Origin: Saprospiraceae bacterium
GTDB lineage: Bacteria > Bacteroidota > Bacteroidia > Chitinophagales > Saprospiraceae
Reading direction: 5' to 3'
Length of the DNA: 64,000 bases
Assembly (NCBI GenBank): GCA_013001975.1
Contig: JABDKX010000140.1
Location: 1 to 64,000, forward strand
Shown: positions 8,898 to 19,725 of the stretch, piece after piece
How positions within the stretch are numbered: position 1 is the first letter of the stretch
How the letters are laid out: each line of letters starts with the position of its first letter
Program-made: the position numbers and the translations under genes
The notes under the pieces: model-generated
Databases searched by the model: none
The model's input: only the letters and a program-made list of their open reading frames with translations
What the model was told of the DNA's origin: nothing

Positions 8898-11132
8898 TTG
8901 ATTAAGATATTAAAGGTCATTATTCTTACTGCAATTATCTCTTCTTTTTTTACCTGCACAAGTGATTCTGGAAATGTGGAAAAAACAGAAGATTATAATC
9001 CAAACAAAGTTATGGCGGAGACTTTACTTGCTCTTCATAACGATATCAATTTTATGAATTCATTATATGAGAATTCTGATAGAGCGGACTATCTTCTTGC
9101 TCAACCACAATCGGGAAATTTAATGAATAATTTAAAAATAAAAATGAGAGCAGGATATGAACTCATGAATTCTAATAAAAACGAACAAGCTTTAGAAGTT
9201 TTCAATGAAATTGAAAAAGAATTAGAAACATTAAATACAAATCAGGGAGGACGATATCGGCTTTTAAAATTAAGAGCAGTCAATTATTTTAGAATGGGAG
9301 AATTAGAAAACTGTATTAATAATCACAATGAAGATTCTTGCATTTTACCATTTAATGACAACAGCTTTCATAGAGTTAAAACTGGAAGTCAAGCAGCTAT
9401 AGATGATATTTTGGAATTGCTGAAAATGAAAAGTGATAAAAACTATATCTGGCTTCTAAATTTAGCTTATATGACGCTTGGACAATATCCTGATAATGTT
9501 CCACCAGAATACTTGGTACCTCTATATCCAAAAGAAGAACCTAATTTAGTTGAACCATTTATTAACATAGGTTCAACAATTGGTGTGGATGATAATAAAT
9601 TAAGTGGTGGCAGTATTATAGATGATTTTACTGGCGATGGTTACTACGATATTATTTCTAGCTCGTGGAGTTTGGCAGATCAGATTTTCTTCTACGTAAA
9701 CAATGGAGACGGAAGTTTTACGGAATCCCACAAAAAAGCAGGATTAGAAGGCATCACAGGAGGCTTAAATATTACACATACAGATTATAACAATGATGGT
9801 CATTTGGATTTCATGATCTTAAGAGGCGCTTGGCTCCAAGAAGGGCAATATCCTAATTCTCTATTAAGAAATAATGGTGATGGTACTTTCAGGGATGTTA
9901 CGGTAGAGTCAGAAATATTATCCAAAAATCCAACACTGGCTGCAGCATGGGCTGATTTTAATAATGATGGATTTCTAGATTGCTTTGTAGCTAATGAATC
10001 CTTTAAAGATGCACCACCTAATCCATGTGAACTTTTTATAAATCTGAAAAATGGTAAATTTAAAAACATAGCCCCTGATGTAAATAGCAATATCTCAGGA
10101 CTTTTTAAAGGTGTAACTATTGGAGATATTGATAATGACTTGGATCAAGATATTTATATTTCCAATTTAAAAGGTCCCAATATTTTATTGCGAAATGATG
10201 CTACAGAAAGCGTATATGGATTCTCATTTACTGATGTATCTCAATCTAGTAAAACATCTGGAAACGAACAAAGCTTTCCATGCTGGTTTTTCGACTATGA
10301 CAACGACGGATGGTTAGATATTTTTTCAGCCAGTTATTCTTGGGATTTCTCTAACAACATGGCAAAAGAATATTTAAATGAAATGGCTGGTGATCCTTCT
10401 GGCGCCGCACCTCCTGCTTTATATAAAAATAACAAAAAAGGATCATTCTCTAATGTCTCAAAAAATATAGGCCTAGACAAAATATGTTTTGCAATGGGTG
10501 CAGGATTTGGAGATTTTGATAATGATGGATTTCAAGACATTTATCTGGGTACTGGGGAACCTGATTTTAAAGCTGTCATTCCGAACAGGGCCTTTAAAAA
10601 TGAAAATGGCGTTGAATTTAAAGAAGTAACATCACAATCACGATTGGGACATTTACAAAAAGGCCATGGCATTTCTTTTGCAGATCTTGATTTTGATGGA
10701 GACCAAGACATTTACGCCGTAATGGGCGGTGCCTTTGAAGGTGATAATTTTTTCAACGCGCTTTTTGAAAATACGAATAATTCTAATAATTGGATAAAGA
10801 TAAAACTACAAGGTGTACAATCAAACAGACCGGCGATTGGCGCCAGATTAGAATTGGTAGTTTCAACTAATAATTCACATCGGAGTATCCATCGGTTTGT
10901 AAGCAACGGATCTAGCTTTGGAGAGAATCCATTTACACAAGAGATTGGTTTTTTAATTAATGAAACTATAGATAAGCTAAATATTATTTGGCCCTCAGGA
11001 CAACAAAGTACGTTTTCAAACCTTCAATCCAACAAATACTATTTAATCACAGAAGATCAACTAACCCCACAGGAATTAAACCACACTACAACTAAATTTA
11101 AAAAGGATAAAAACCATCACCACCAACATTAA
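8898..11132 (+). CDS. CRTAC1-like FG-GAP/VCBS repeat lipoprotein with ASPIC/UnbV C-terminal domain
   Basis: Lipobox SFFTCTS; multiple D-x-D/N-x-DG repeats (DYNNDGHLDFM, DFNNDGFLDCF, DFDNDGFQDIY); C-terminal AIGARLELV…INWPSGQ-like segment (NIIWPSGQQSTF). Confidence 0.88.
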   Translation: MIKILKVIILTAIISSFFTCTSDSGNVEKTEDYNPNKVMAETLLALHNDINFMNSLYENSDRADYLLAQPQSGNLMNNLKIKMRAGYELMNSNKNEQALEVFNEIEKELETLNTNQGGRYRLLKLRAVNYFRMGELENCINNHNEDSCILPFNDNSFHRVKTGSQAAIDDILELLKMKSDKNYIWLLNLAYMTLGQYPDNVPPEYLVPLYPKEEPNLVEPFINIGSTIGVDDNKLSGGSIIDDFTGDGYYDIISSSWSLADQIFFYVNNGDGSFTESHKKAGLEGITGGLNITHTDYNNDGHLDFMILRGAWLQEGQYPNSLLRNNGDGTFRDVTVESEILSKNPTLAAAWADFNNDGFLDCFVANESFKDAPPNPCELFINLKNGKFKNIAPDVNSNISGLFKGVTIGDIDNDLDQDIYISNLKGPNILLRNDATESVYGFSFTDVSQSSKTSGNEQSFPCWFFDYDNDGWLDIFSASYSWDFSNNMAKEYLNEMAGDPSGAAPPALYKNNKKGSFSNVSKNIGLDKICFAMGAGFGDFDNDGFQDIYLGTGEPDFKAVIPNRAFKNENGVEFKEVTSQSRLGHLQKGHGISFADLDFDGDQDIYAVMGGAFEGDNFFNALFENTNNSNNWIKIKLQGVQSNRPAIGARLELVVSTNNSHRSIHRFVSNGSSFGENPFTQEIGFLINETIDKLNIIWPSGQQSTFSNLQSNKYYLITEDQLTPQELNHTTTKFKKDKNHHHQH

Positions 11133-11146
11133 TTAAATTTAATCTT

Positions 11147-11668
11147 ATGGTGTTTAATAGTTTTAATATATCACAATCAACATTAGATGATTTAGATGTG
11201 GCTTGTTGGTTGTATCAGGATGCAATCAAATATCAAAAAGAAAAAGGCTTCCCATTATACAAAACAGATGACAGACATAATCAGGAAAGACATATCAAAA
11301 ATGGTTGTCATTTTAAAGTGACTTCAAATAATAAAATCATAGCCATTTTTAATATCCAACATCAAGATCCCCTTGTTTGGGGTATCAGAGATAAAGGAGA
11401 TGCATTTTACTTACATGGCGTCTTAGTTCATTCTCAATTTAAAGGAAAAAAAATATTTAAATTTATTCTTGATTGGGTTATTAATTATGCCAAATCTAAC
11501 AATCGTCAAATAATCAGATTGGATACTTGGGCAGACAATCCTCCTTTGGAAAATTATTATAAAAAACATGAATTTAAAGTCATCGGACATGTACATATTC
11601 CTGATGCTGAGGAAATATCTCCGAATTGTAGGAATAACCGTGTCGTATTAATGGAATACACGATATAA
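11147..11668 (+). CDS. GNAT-family N-acetyltransferase
   Basis: AFYLHGVLVHSQFKGKKIFKFILDWVINYA and RLDTWADNPPLENYYKKHEFKVIG. Confidence 0.82.
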   Translation: MVFNSFNISQSTLDDLDVACWLYQDAIKYQKEKGFPLYKTDDRHNQERHIKNGCHFKVTSNNKIIAIFNIQHQDPLVWGIRDKGDAFYLHGVLVHSQFKGKKIFKFILDWVINYAKSNNRQIIRLDTWADNPPLENYYKKHEFKVIGHVHIPDAEEISPNCRNNRVVLMEYTI

Positions 11669-11771
11669 ATTTTAACCAAGACAATCTATTTGGTCTAAAT
11701 TCTTTTGAATCAATAATAAAGTTCGACGGGCGATTATCTAAAGAAGCTAAGTTAAAAGCACTCAAATAAAA

Positions 11772-11799
11772 AAAGAAGGCAAATGATTTTACCTTCTTT
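11772..11799 (-). terminator. Intrinsic terminator for the TPR gene (minus strand)
   Basis: Inverted repeat AAAGAAGG…CCTTCTTT; on the minus strand it is followed by TTTTTTTATTT. Confidence 0.65.
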
Positions 11800-11833
11800 A
11801 AACGTTCAAAATAACAAAAAAACCCTTTTATTT

Positions 11834-13069
11834 TTATATCTTATTTAAGGCCAATAACTCTGGATATTTAGCATTGGTCACATTTGCCTGCTTCAAGTAT
11901 GTTTGAGCAATATCTTTATCACCTATCTCATCATAAATTTTCGCAAGCATCAAATTCACATCAATGTTTTTTGGTCTCTTATCATATTCCAATTGAGCAT
12001 ATGAAAGCGCTGATCTCGGATCATCTAGGAGTTCTAAATACAGATCAGCAAATTCCAAATTCATATTATGCCCACTGTCTGTATCTTCTTTCAGCATCAC
12101 TTTAATTTCTTGTACCAATGAATTCATCTCATTTACTCTATTTTCTTTTTTATATAAATGTGCCAAAGAAATATAGAAGCCTACTTCTGGAATAATATCC
12201 ATAGCTTTTTTTAATTCTTTTTCTGAAAGTTGATTTTTACCTTGCTCCATTAACACATCACCAATGGCACCGACAGCAAATGGATAATTTGGTCGTGTCT
12301 CTAGAATGGATTCATAGATCATTTTTGCCGTATCCAAGGCGCCATATCTTTGATAGATTTCTCCAAGTGTTAACATAGCCCATGCTGTTTCTTCTAATCC
12401 CGGAAAACCAGCCTGTACAGCCATGTTCATAGCTTGTTTTGCACCTTTGACATCGCCATGAATTTCTCTTAAATAAGAAGCTCTACTATACGATCTGATA
12501 TCTGGTTTGATTGTCAACATTCTATCTGTAAGCGCAATTGCTTTTTCATAATTACCCATTTCTACATTGGCATCTATCAATACACCATGAATTTGAGCAT
12601 TCGTAGGATTAAGTAAAGCTGCTTGATTTCCTGTAGTCAAAGCATCTTGAAAATCATGCAAGGAAAGTTGAACACCCGCTTTTGTTGTCATGGCTAGAAA
12701 AGTTAAATCATCATCTATGGATTCATTATTAATAGCATCATCTAAAACTTCCAATGCAGATGGATAATAATGGCCATGTTCGCCAGTTACACGTGCTTCC
12801 TTTATATAAAGTTGTGCCAATAAGATTTTAGACTTATTGTCGTCAACATCATTTTTTATAGCATTTTTATAACTTGCATATTGATTTTGAACTTCATCCC
12901 ATTCTTTTCCCATCTGAATCTTTTCCCCTCTTTGAAGTAAATCGCCAACAGAAATGCTTGAAGTTGAATGATTTGCATCTTTTTGTCCTTTAAAAGCCAA
13001 AAATGCGACTATAACAATAGCTGAAAAACATATACTAAATATGTAAATTAATTTTTTAGATGAAAACAT
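11834..13069 (-). CDS. Tetratricopeptide repeat protein, membrane anchored
   Basis: N-terminal TM; repeated TPR helices (…YEKAIALTDRMLTIKPDIRSYSRASYLREIHGD…). Confidence 0.85.
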   Translation of the reverse strand: MFSSKKLIYIFSICFSAIVIVAFLAFKGQKDANHSTSSISVGDLLQRGEKIQMGKEWDEVQNQYASYKNAIKNDVDDNKSKILLAQLYIKEARVTGEHGHYYPSALEVLDDAINNESIDDDLTFLAMTTKAGVQLSLHDFQDALTTGNQAALLNPTNAQIHGVLIDANVEMGNYEKAIALTDRMLTIKPDIRSYSRASYLREIHGDVKGAKQAMNMAVQAGFPGLEETAWAMLTLGEIYQRYGALDTAKMIYESILETRPNYPFAVGAIGDVLMEQGKNQLSEKELKKAMDIIPEVGFYISLAHLYKKENRVNEMNSLVQEIKVMLKEDTDSGHNMNLEFADLYLELLDDPRSALSYAQLEYDKRPKNIDVNLMLAKIYDEIGDKDIAQTYLKQANVTNAKYPELLALNKI

Positions 13070-13180
13070 AATATAATTTTTAAAATTTTAGGAATATGAG
13101 CAGTTCTCCTACTCTATTTTAAACTACGAGAGTTAAAGTCGTTTTGGATTTATAAAGTCTTATTTTTTTTAAAATAAAAA

Positions 13181-13206
13181 GGAGGCTGCTTCTGTAAGCA
13201 ACCTCC
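13181..13206 (-). terminator. Intrinsic terminator for the long DUF4331 gene (minus strand)
   Basis: GGAGGcTGCTT-ctgt-AAGCAaCCTCC stem; minus strand continues with TTTTTATTTT. Confidence 0.7.
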
Positions 13207-13248
13207 AGTCCCTAAAAATTAAATTACTATCTAAAATTAATTTACTTT

Positions 13249-16200
13249 TTAATCAATCTTCGAAAACCTAATTGTTTGCGATGATTTCGAATTTCCAATA
13301 GTTAGTAGGTAAACACCTGTCTCTAAAGTCGAAACATCTATTGAACTAAGTGATTTTCTTAATCTATTTTGCATTATCAATCTTCCTGATACATCAGTAA
13401 GTGTCATATTTAAAGCTTCATTTGCTTCAAATAATTCATCTAATTCAACATAAAGTCGATCACTTGCTGGATTTGGATAAACAGTTAAACTTGAAACTTC
13501 AAGATTAACATCCTCAACATTAACCGTTCCCGTTTTCATATTATCAAAAAATATCGCTGAAACGCCTGCTTGTAATCTGTCAAATACAGGACGGGCATTG
13601 TCGGATGCATCAAAACTAAATCCAAGTACTTTACCACCTTCCTTGGCTCTTTCTGCAACATAAATCATTTTCGTATTTTCATCTATAGCTACATCAACTG
13701 GATTTCCTAATTCTGTAGCATCTCCTCCAATTCTTACTTGCTCAGCAAATGATATCATTCCATCATCAATCTTAGAACTGAAAGCAGAAATTTTCACAAT
13801 TCCGCCATCACTATCTGATGATGCTTCACCAATATCAGTTAAGATCATCATATCAGATGATTTGTCATATGTCAAGCCATGCGTTCTTACCAATCCTTCT
13901 ACTGTAACTTCAACGTCTGGTGTTATCAAACCTTCAGGTTGACCATAGAAATTATTCATGATAGCCAATCTATTGGTATTATCCATTATGGCATACAACG
14001 CATCTTCTTCTGCATGAATACCCCATAAATTAAATTGAGTAGTAAATGATTTTTCTAACATGATTTGCTCTCCATTCAATCTGTATACAAACAACATGTT
14101 CATCATTCCATTGGCATCATTTGCATCTTGAGCAACTACCAATCTATCATCTATAACGGCTATTTCTCTACCATTGATAAAGTCAGAAGTTGACGAACCG
14201 ATATATCTTAAAGATGAACCATTATCAATACTGTCCTTTACACTTCCATAAATATTTACAACATTATTGGTTCTGTCTAATTCATACAATAAGTCATTTG
14301 TAAAATCATAATGTATACCATCAGAATCCATAGCTTGACCTTCAAGATTGACTCTTCCAATTGATCTGTCCTCTCGTACTTGATAGACTCCTATCTCATT
14401 ACTTGTATTTGATGAAGTATAAAATTGTGCAAGATTATTTAATACAACTTCTTCTTCATTATAGTCAGAATAAAATACAGCAGAAGCTCCTGCGAATAAT
14501 CTACTATAACTTGGATTGGCATCACCATTCATTGAATTTAATGGGAATCCCAAAATTCTACCACCACCGTTAGCTCTTTCTGCTACGTAAATTGTTTCTG
14601 TTAAATTATCAAATGCCACATCAACAGGATTTCCAAGAAGTGTACTATTACCTTCAATTCTAATTTGTTCTGATTCAGAAATCACATCATCTGATATAGC
14701 ACTTTCAAAATCATTCACGATGATAACAGCGCCATCATCTGCACTACTTGCTTCACCAACATCAGTTAAAATCATCAGGCCATTATTATCAATGGTTAAA
14801 CCATGTGTTCTGACCATGTTTTCAATTGATATTGTTTTAGAAGGTATTGCATCTGATCCTGTATTGCTTAAAAAGTTTTCGAAAACAACTAAGTTTTCAG
14901 AATTATCTTCTATAGCAAACAATGAAGATCCTACAAACTGTATTCCCCATAAATTTATTGGAGATGAATATTCTGTTGAATAAGTTATTCGATTCGGTGA
15001 TATATCATACACAACAAATTTGTTGGTCATTCCATTAGCATCATTTGCATCTTGTGCGACAACTAATTTGTCAGCGCGTACTGCAATTTCACGTCCATTT
15101 ATAAAATCAGAACTTGAAGTAGCTGTTAATGATGCTGATGTTCCAGAATTTACAGAAGCTAAAACTTTATCATAAGCATTGATAACATTGTTTGATCTGT
15201 TTAATTGGTAAATAACATCATTTTGACTATCGTAATGTACACCATCAGCATCCATCGCTGCTACATCAATTAAATTTAACTTGATATCTCTTGTGTTATC
15301 AGTATTCAATACACCTAACTGTCCTGTAGTATTTGAAGAAATAAACAATGAACTTTCGGAATCTGGACTTTCTGGTGTTCCTTCATATATCTCTCCACTA
15401 CAATCACCTGTTCCACTAAATGGCATAGCTACATAAGGAAAAGAATTTCTAAATGGCTTATCATTTGCTTCAACTCCAGTTGTATAAGTTAATACGCCTA
15501 ATAAATCATCCGTCACAGGACTAGCTGAAGTATTAGGATCATAATCATCATACCATAATCCAATGGCAGCCAAAACAACACCAGAAACTGCCTGTAATTC
15601 AATTCGTGTTACGTCATCTTCAAGTCTTCTTCCATTTGGAAAACCATCCATATTTGGAATAAATTCTAAGTCTGCAGTTGTATTAAAAGGAGCTACCGTT
15701 AAGCCAATAGCTGCTGCTTGCACCAATCCTAATGAACTATAATTTGCATCATCTCTTGGTGTCGGAGGTACCGCCATATTTAATCTCAACATATCACCAC
15801 CATTAGGTAAAAAGTTATTTATAAATGGCTTTCCTGCTGCAACAGGATTTCCACCTTTACCAGTAGCTAATTGATAAGGAATAGCATTTGGAACACCTGT
15901 ATGAAATATAGGCCATAAATCTACAGACCTTGGTTTCCCAGGTATCAAAAGTAGGTCACCGAAAGTTTCAAAAGCAGTTCCAGTTAAATCCCCACCTTTA
16001 AGCGCACTAACGCCATCAGCACCATTTGTAAAATCAAATGCACCTAATGAAGCTTCTTGAATTCTCAATGCTGAAAATGCAGGTACTGCGCCACCAAATA
16101 GATCATCATCCATATATAATGCTAATTCAGGATTATAAAAGAATTCATCCATTTCTGTCTCAGCTAATTCATCATAAGGCGTAATAGAATTCCAAAAATC

Positions 16201-17109
16201 TTTATACCCGATTGGAATAACGGCTTCATTAGTCAAAGGCATACCTAGTCTCGAAACTTGTACCCAGTCACCTGAATACGAAGGATTTGCATCCGAGCTT
16301 AATGTTGTCATTGAAGGTCTTGAAGCTGATGCCCAAACACCTATTACATAATCTGGGTCTAAAATATCAGAAGGTGTTGATGATGCTCCACTCTTTAAAA
16401 GTGTTGAAATCGGTACTTGAATAGCCAATGTACTTACATTGTAACAAGCTACCCCATCTCTAGGGTTTCCATTCTGTCTAGAAGCATCTCCCAGATCAAA
16501 AATACCACCAAGGTCAACAAAGAAAGGATCATCAGTTGGACCGGCAAAAACAGTTTCTCCTGTTGATGCTGTCGTAATGGCATTTCCCCATATTTCAGCG
16601 TAATCTCCACCTAATCCAGCGCCTCCGCCTATACTTCTTTCACCAATATTATTGGGAGGTACAATACCATTACTTATAATAGTTTCAAATGTTACACCAC
16701 CATCCAGACTTCTTTCTAAAGTATAAGTGGCTTTTTGATTTTGCTTACCTAATCGTATATTAAAAAACGTTGTTGGATCTTCGTTTTCAAGATTAAAGGT
16801 AAAACGATAAGTTACTTCATCGCCAACAACACTAGCATCATTGTCTACATGAATCTCATACCTTATGTTTTCTCCAAACGTATAATAGTTAGGTCCTCCA
16901 TGAGGTAATTGAAAAGGAATATAAGTGGCTATTAATGTAACCGTATTTGGATTATCTGGACTTCTAAATGCATAGACATCCACATTGTCAGCCAAGGGGT
17001 CATTAGAAATCAATGGCGCTTCTCTATGACTAGAGGCAAATGTTGTGATTGCTGTTATGGTCATCAAAACCATTGTCAGCAAAATATTTTTTATGTTAAA
17101 ATTTTTCAT
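13249..17109 (-). CDS. DUF4331 family protein with two internal propeller-like repeats and type A T9SS sorting domain
   Basis: SSHREAPLISNDPLADNVDVYAFRSPDNPNTVTLIATYIP (DUF4331 N-terminus); two ~300-aa homologous units; C-terminal LTVYPNPASDRLYVELD…TGVYLLTI…SKID. Confidence 0.9.
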   Translation of the reverse strand: MKNFNIKNILLTMVLMTITAITTFASSHREAPLISNDPLADNVDVYAFRSPDNPNTVTLIATYIPFQLPHGGPNYYTFGENIRYEIHVDNDASVVGDEVTYRFTFNLENEDPTTFFNIRLGKQNQKATYTLERSLDGGVTFETIISNGIVPPNNIGERSIGGGAGLGGDYAEIWGNAITTASTGETVFAGPTDDPFFVDLGGIFDLGDASRQNGNPRDGVACYNVSTLAIQVPISTLLKSGASSTPSDILDPDYVIGVWASASRPSMTTLSSDANPSYSGDWVQVSRLGMPLTNEAVIPIGYKDFWNSITPYDELAETEMDEFFYNPELALYMDDDLFGGAVPAFSALRIQEASLGAFDFTNGADGVSALKGGDLTGTAFETFGDLLLIPGKPRSVDLWPIFHTGVPNAIPYQLATGKGGNPVAAGKPFINNFLPNGGDMLRLNMAVPPTPRDDANYSSLGLVQAAAIGLTVAPFNTTADLEFIPNMDGFPNGRRLEDDVTRIELQAVSGVVLAAIGLWYDDYDPNTSASPVTDDLLGVLTYTTGVEANDKPFRNSFPYVAMPFSGTGDCSGEIYEGTPESPDSESSLFISSNTTGQLGVLNTDNTRDIKLNLIDVAAMDADGVHYDSQNDVIYQLNRSNNVINAYDKVLASVNSGTSASLTATSSSDFINGREIAVRADKLVVAQDANDANGMTNKFVVYDISPNRITYSTEYSSPINLWGIQFVGSSLFAIEDNSENLVVFENFLSNTGSDAIPSKTISIENMVRTHGLTIDNNGLMILTDVGEASSADDGAVIIVNDFESAISDDVISESEQIRIEGNSTLLGNPVDVAFDNLTETIYVAERANGGGRILGFPLNSMNGDANPSYSRLFAGASAVFYSDYNEEEVVLNNLAQFYTSSNTSNEIGVYQVREDRSIGRVNLEGQAMDSDGIHYDFTNDLLYELDRTNNVVNIYGSVKDSIDNGSSLRYIGSSTSDFINGREIAVIDDRLVVAQDANDANGMMNMLFVYRLNGEQIMLEKSFTTQFNLWGIHAEEDALYAIMDNTNRLAIMNNFYGQPEGLITPDVEVTVEGLVRTHGLTYDKSSDMMILTDIGEASSDSDGGIVKISAFSSKIDDGMISFAEQVRIGGDATELGNPVDVAIDENTKMIYVAERAKEGGKVLGFSFDASDNARPVFDRLQAGVSAIFFDNMKTGTVNVEDVNLEVSSLTVYPNPASDRLYVELDELFEANEALNMTLTDVSGRLIMQNRLRKSLSSIDVSTLETGVYLLTIGNSKSSQTIRFSKID

Positions 17110-17139
17110 GTTTTTCTTTTTAATTGTGTAAATAAATAA

Positions 17140-18837
17140 TTACTCTACTTCTGTTCCACGCCAAGGAGTAGCGACATATGGAAAAGAATTTCTAAAAGGT
17201 TTATCATTAGAATCTACACCTGTTGAATACGTTAATACACCTAATAAATCATCGGTAACTGGACTTGGCGAACTATTAGGATCATAGTCATCATACCACA
17301 AACCAATGGCTGCTAAGACAACACCTGAAACAGCTTGAAGCTCAATTCTTGTCACATCGTCTTCTAATCTTCTGCCATTTGGAAATCCATCCATATTCGG
17401 AATAAATTCTAAGTTTGCATTAGTATTAAAAGGCGCGGCAGTTAATCCTATCGCAGCAGCTTGTACCAATCCTAATGGACTAAAAAATTCGCTGTCTCTT
17501 GAAGTTGGTGGCACTGCCATATTTAATCTTAACATGTCACCACCGTTAGGTAAAAAGTTATTTATAAATGGCTTACCCATTGCTAATGGATTACCTGCTT
17601 TTCCTGTAGCTAATTGGTACGGAATTGCATTAGGCACACCTGTATGGAAAATAGGCCACAGATCTACAGAACGTGGTTTTCCTGGAATTAATAATAAATC
17701 ACCAAACGCTTCGAAGGCAGTTCCTGATAAATCAGTGCCTTTAAGTCCACTTACACCGTCAGCACCATTTCTAAAATCAAAGGCTCCTAATGAAGCTGTT
17801 TGAATTCTCAAAGCTGATAATGAAGGAACAGCTGTTCCAAATTGGCTGTCATCCATATATAAAGCCAATTCAGGATTATAAAAATACTCGTCCCATGTTG
17901 TCTCTGAAATTTCAGCATATGGTGACATTCTGTTCCAAGCGTCCTTATCTCCAATTGGTATTACGGCCTCATTGGTTAAAGGCATTCCAATTCGTGAAAC
18001 TTGAATCCAATCTCCACTATAACTTATTTCTCCATCAGCTCCTAATGTTTTCATAGCTGGTCTTGATGCAGATGCCCAAACACCAATAACATAATCAGGA
18101 TCTAGAATATTCGTTGGTGTTGTTGAAGCACCAGTCTTTAATAAAGTCAAAATAGGCACTTGAATCGCTATTGTATGTACATTATACTTAGCCAAACCAT
18201 CTCTTGATGGTCCATTTTGTCTTGGTGCGTCTCCTAAATCGAAAACAGAACCTAAGTCAACAAAGAAAGGATCATCAATCGGTCCAGCAAATACTTTTTC
18301 ACCTGTGCTGGCATTAGTAATGGCATTTGTAAATAACGTTGGATAGTCTGAATTCATTCCAACACCACTTTCAATAGACCTAGGTCCAATATTATTAGGT
18401 GGTACGACCCCATCAGTAATGATTGTTATAAATGTTGCTCCTCCATCAGTACTTCTTTCTAAAGTATAAGTCGTTTTTAAGTTTTGCTTTCCTAAGCGAA
18501 TATTAAAAAACGTTGTAGGGTCTTCATTAACTTGGTTAAATGTAAACCTATAAGTTACTTCATCACCTGGAACACTGGCATCGTTATCCACATGGATTTC
18601 ATACCTAATATTTTCTCCAAATGTGTAATAATTGGGACCTCCAAATGGTAATTCCCCTGGGATATAATTTGCAATAATCGTAATTGTGTTTGGGTTATCC
18701 GGACTTCTAAAAGCATACAAGTCTGTATTATCAGCCAAAGGGTCATTGGCGATTAGCGGCGCCTCTCGATGTGAAGAAGCATTTAAAAATGCGGTCACAG
18801 TAAATAAAAATGAGAGTAAAAAAATTGCTTTCCTCAT
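17140..18837 (-). CDS. DUF4331 family protein (paralogue lacking the C-terminal extension)
   Basis: 565 aa; strongly similar along its length to the N-terminal ~560 aa of the 13249..17109 product. Confidence 0.9.
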   Translation of the reverse strand: MRKAIFLLSFLFTVTAFLNASSHREAPLIANDPLADNTDLYAFRSPDNPNTITIIANYIPGELPFGGPNYYTFGENIRYEIHVDNDASVPGDEVTYRFTFNQVNEDPTTFFNIRLGKQNLKTTYTLERSTDGGATFITIITDGVVPPNNIGPRSIESGVGMNSDYPTLFTNAITNASTGEKVFAGPIDDPFFVDLGSVFDLGDAPRQNGPSRDGLAKYNVHTIAIQVPILTLLKTGASTTPTNILDPDYVIGVWASASRPAMKTLGADGEISYSGDWIQVSRIGMPLTNEAVIPIGDKDAWNRMSPYAEISETTWDEYFYNPELALYMDDSQFGTAVPSLSALRIQTASLGAFDFRNGADGVSGLKGTDLSGTAFEAFGDLLLIPGKPRSVDLWPIFHTGVPNAIPYQLATGKAGNPLAMGKPFINNFLPNGGDMLRLNMAVPPTSRDSEFFSPLGLVQAAAIGLTAAPFNTNANLEFIPNMDGFPNGRRLEDDVTRIELQAVSGVVLAAIGLWYDDYDPNSSPSPVTDDLLGVLTYSTGVDSNDKPFRNSFPYVATPWRGTEVE

Positions 18838-18942
18838 AGTTCGTAATTAATTTAATTTTTAAAAATTGCTAAAAGCTCATGCTTTAGCTACAATATTAAT
18901 TACGAGAGACTATTTGATTTTGGATTTATTAAGTAAGAATTA

Positions 18943-19725
18943 TTATACGTTGACTGTTCCTATCAGTCGTGTGAGCGTAGGTACTTGACTACCGCCAGCT
19001 TGCTCAATTGTAATAGCATACGTTTTTGTTCCTTCTTCAAAATCTAAAGGAATAAAAATTTCACCTTCCAAAGTAAAGACATTCATTGGAATAGGATTTT
19101 GACCGTCTTTTAAAGACCAAAGTTGAAATGCTTGATCTCTATTGATAGTAGGCAATTCATTAACTTGAAGGAAATTCCTTCGTGTATTTGGGTTGGAATG
19201 TAAAATCAATTTCGTATTGGAATAATTATCAGTTGGTGTAATTTCCAACGAATTATTATCGGGATTATTTAAAAATTCTAATACTGACAGCTTTTCATTT
19301 TGTGCATTAACAGTTGAGTCACAGTCGCTTTGGTAAACGGCATACTCATTTTGTATCTCTTTAATTTGATTGTCTTTTTGAAAAGCAAACCAAAGTGCAC
19401 CAACACTAACCAAGCCTAAAATTCCAGTTAAAAATTTAAACAAGTTTGAAGAGGATCCAGATTTGCCACCACCTCCTTTATTTATTTTATTGGCCGAATT
19501 TTCGTTAATGTAATTCGTAATATCATTACTTAACCCTTTTCTAGGTATGATATTTTGTGACTGGGCATACGATTGCATTGCTGCTTGGATCTCCAAGTAG
19601 TCTTTTTGCAACTCAGGAAATTGAATCAAATATTTTTCTACCTGACTTCTCTCTTCTTTAGAAAGAATATCAAGTACATAATATTCAATTAAACCTGATT
19701 CTCGTATGTCTTTTACAGTTTCCAA
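18943..19725 (-). CDS. Anti-sigma factor, RskA/anti-sigma-K-like
   Basis: N-terminal anti-sigma helices (IEYYVLDILSKEERSQVEKYL), single TM, C-terminal RskA-like segment (LPTINRDQAFQLWSLKDGQNPIPMNVFTLEG). Overlaps the sigma gene by 13 bp. Confidence 0.87.
   Translation of the reverse strand: METVKDIRESGLIEYYVLDILSKEERSQVEKYLIQFPELQKDYLEIQAAMQSYAQSQNIIPRKGLSNDITNYINENSANKINKGGGGKSGSSSNLFKFLTGILGLVSVGALWFAFQKDNQIKEIQNEYAVYQSDCDSTVNAQNEKLSVLEFLNNPDNNSLEITPTDNYSNTKLILHSNPNTRRNFLQVNELPTINRDQAFQLWSLKDGQNPIPMNVFTLEGEIFIPLDFEEGTKTYAITIEQAGGSQVPTLTRLIGTVNV

Noticed and set aside
13540-15360. Mobile-element or assembly duplication as cause of the repeated DUF4331 C-terminal units
   Set aside because: The two units are clearly diverged at amino-acid level and in frame within one ORF, so this is an old intragenic duplication.
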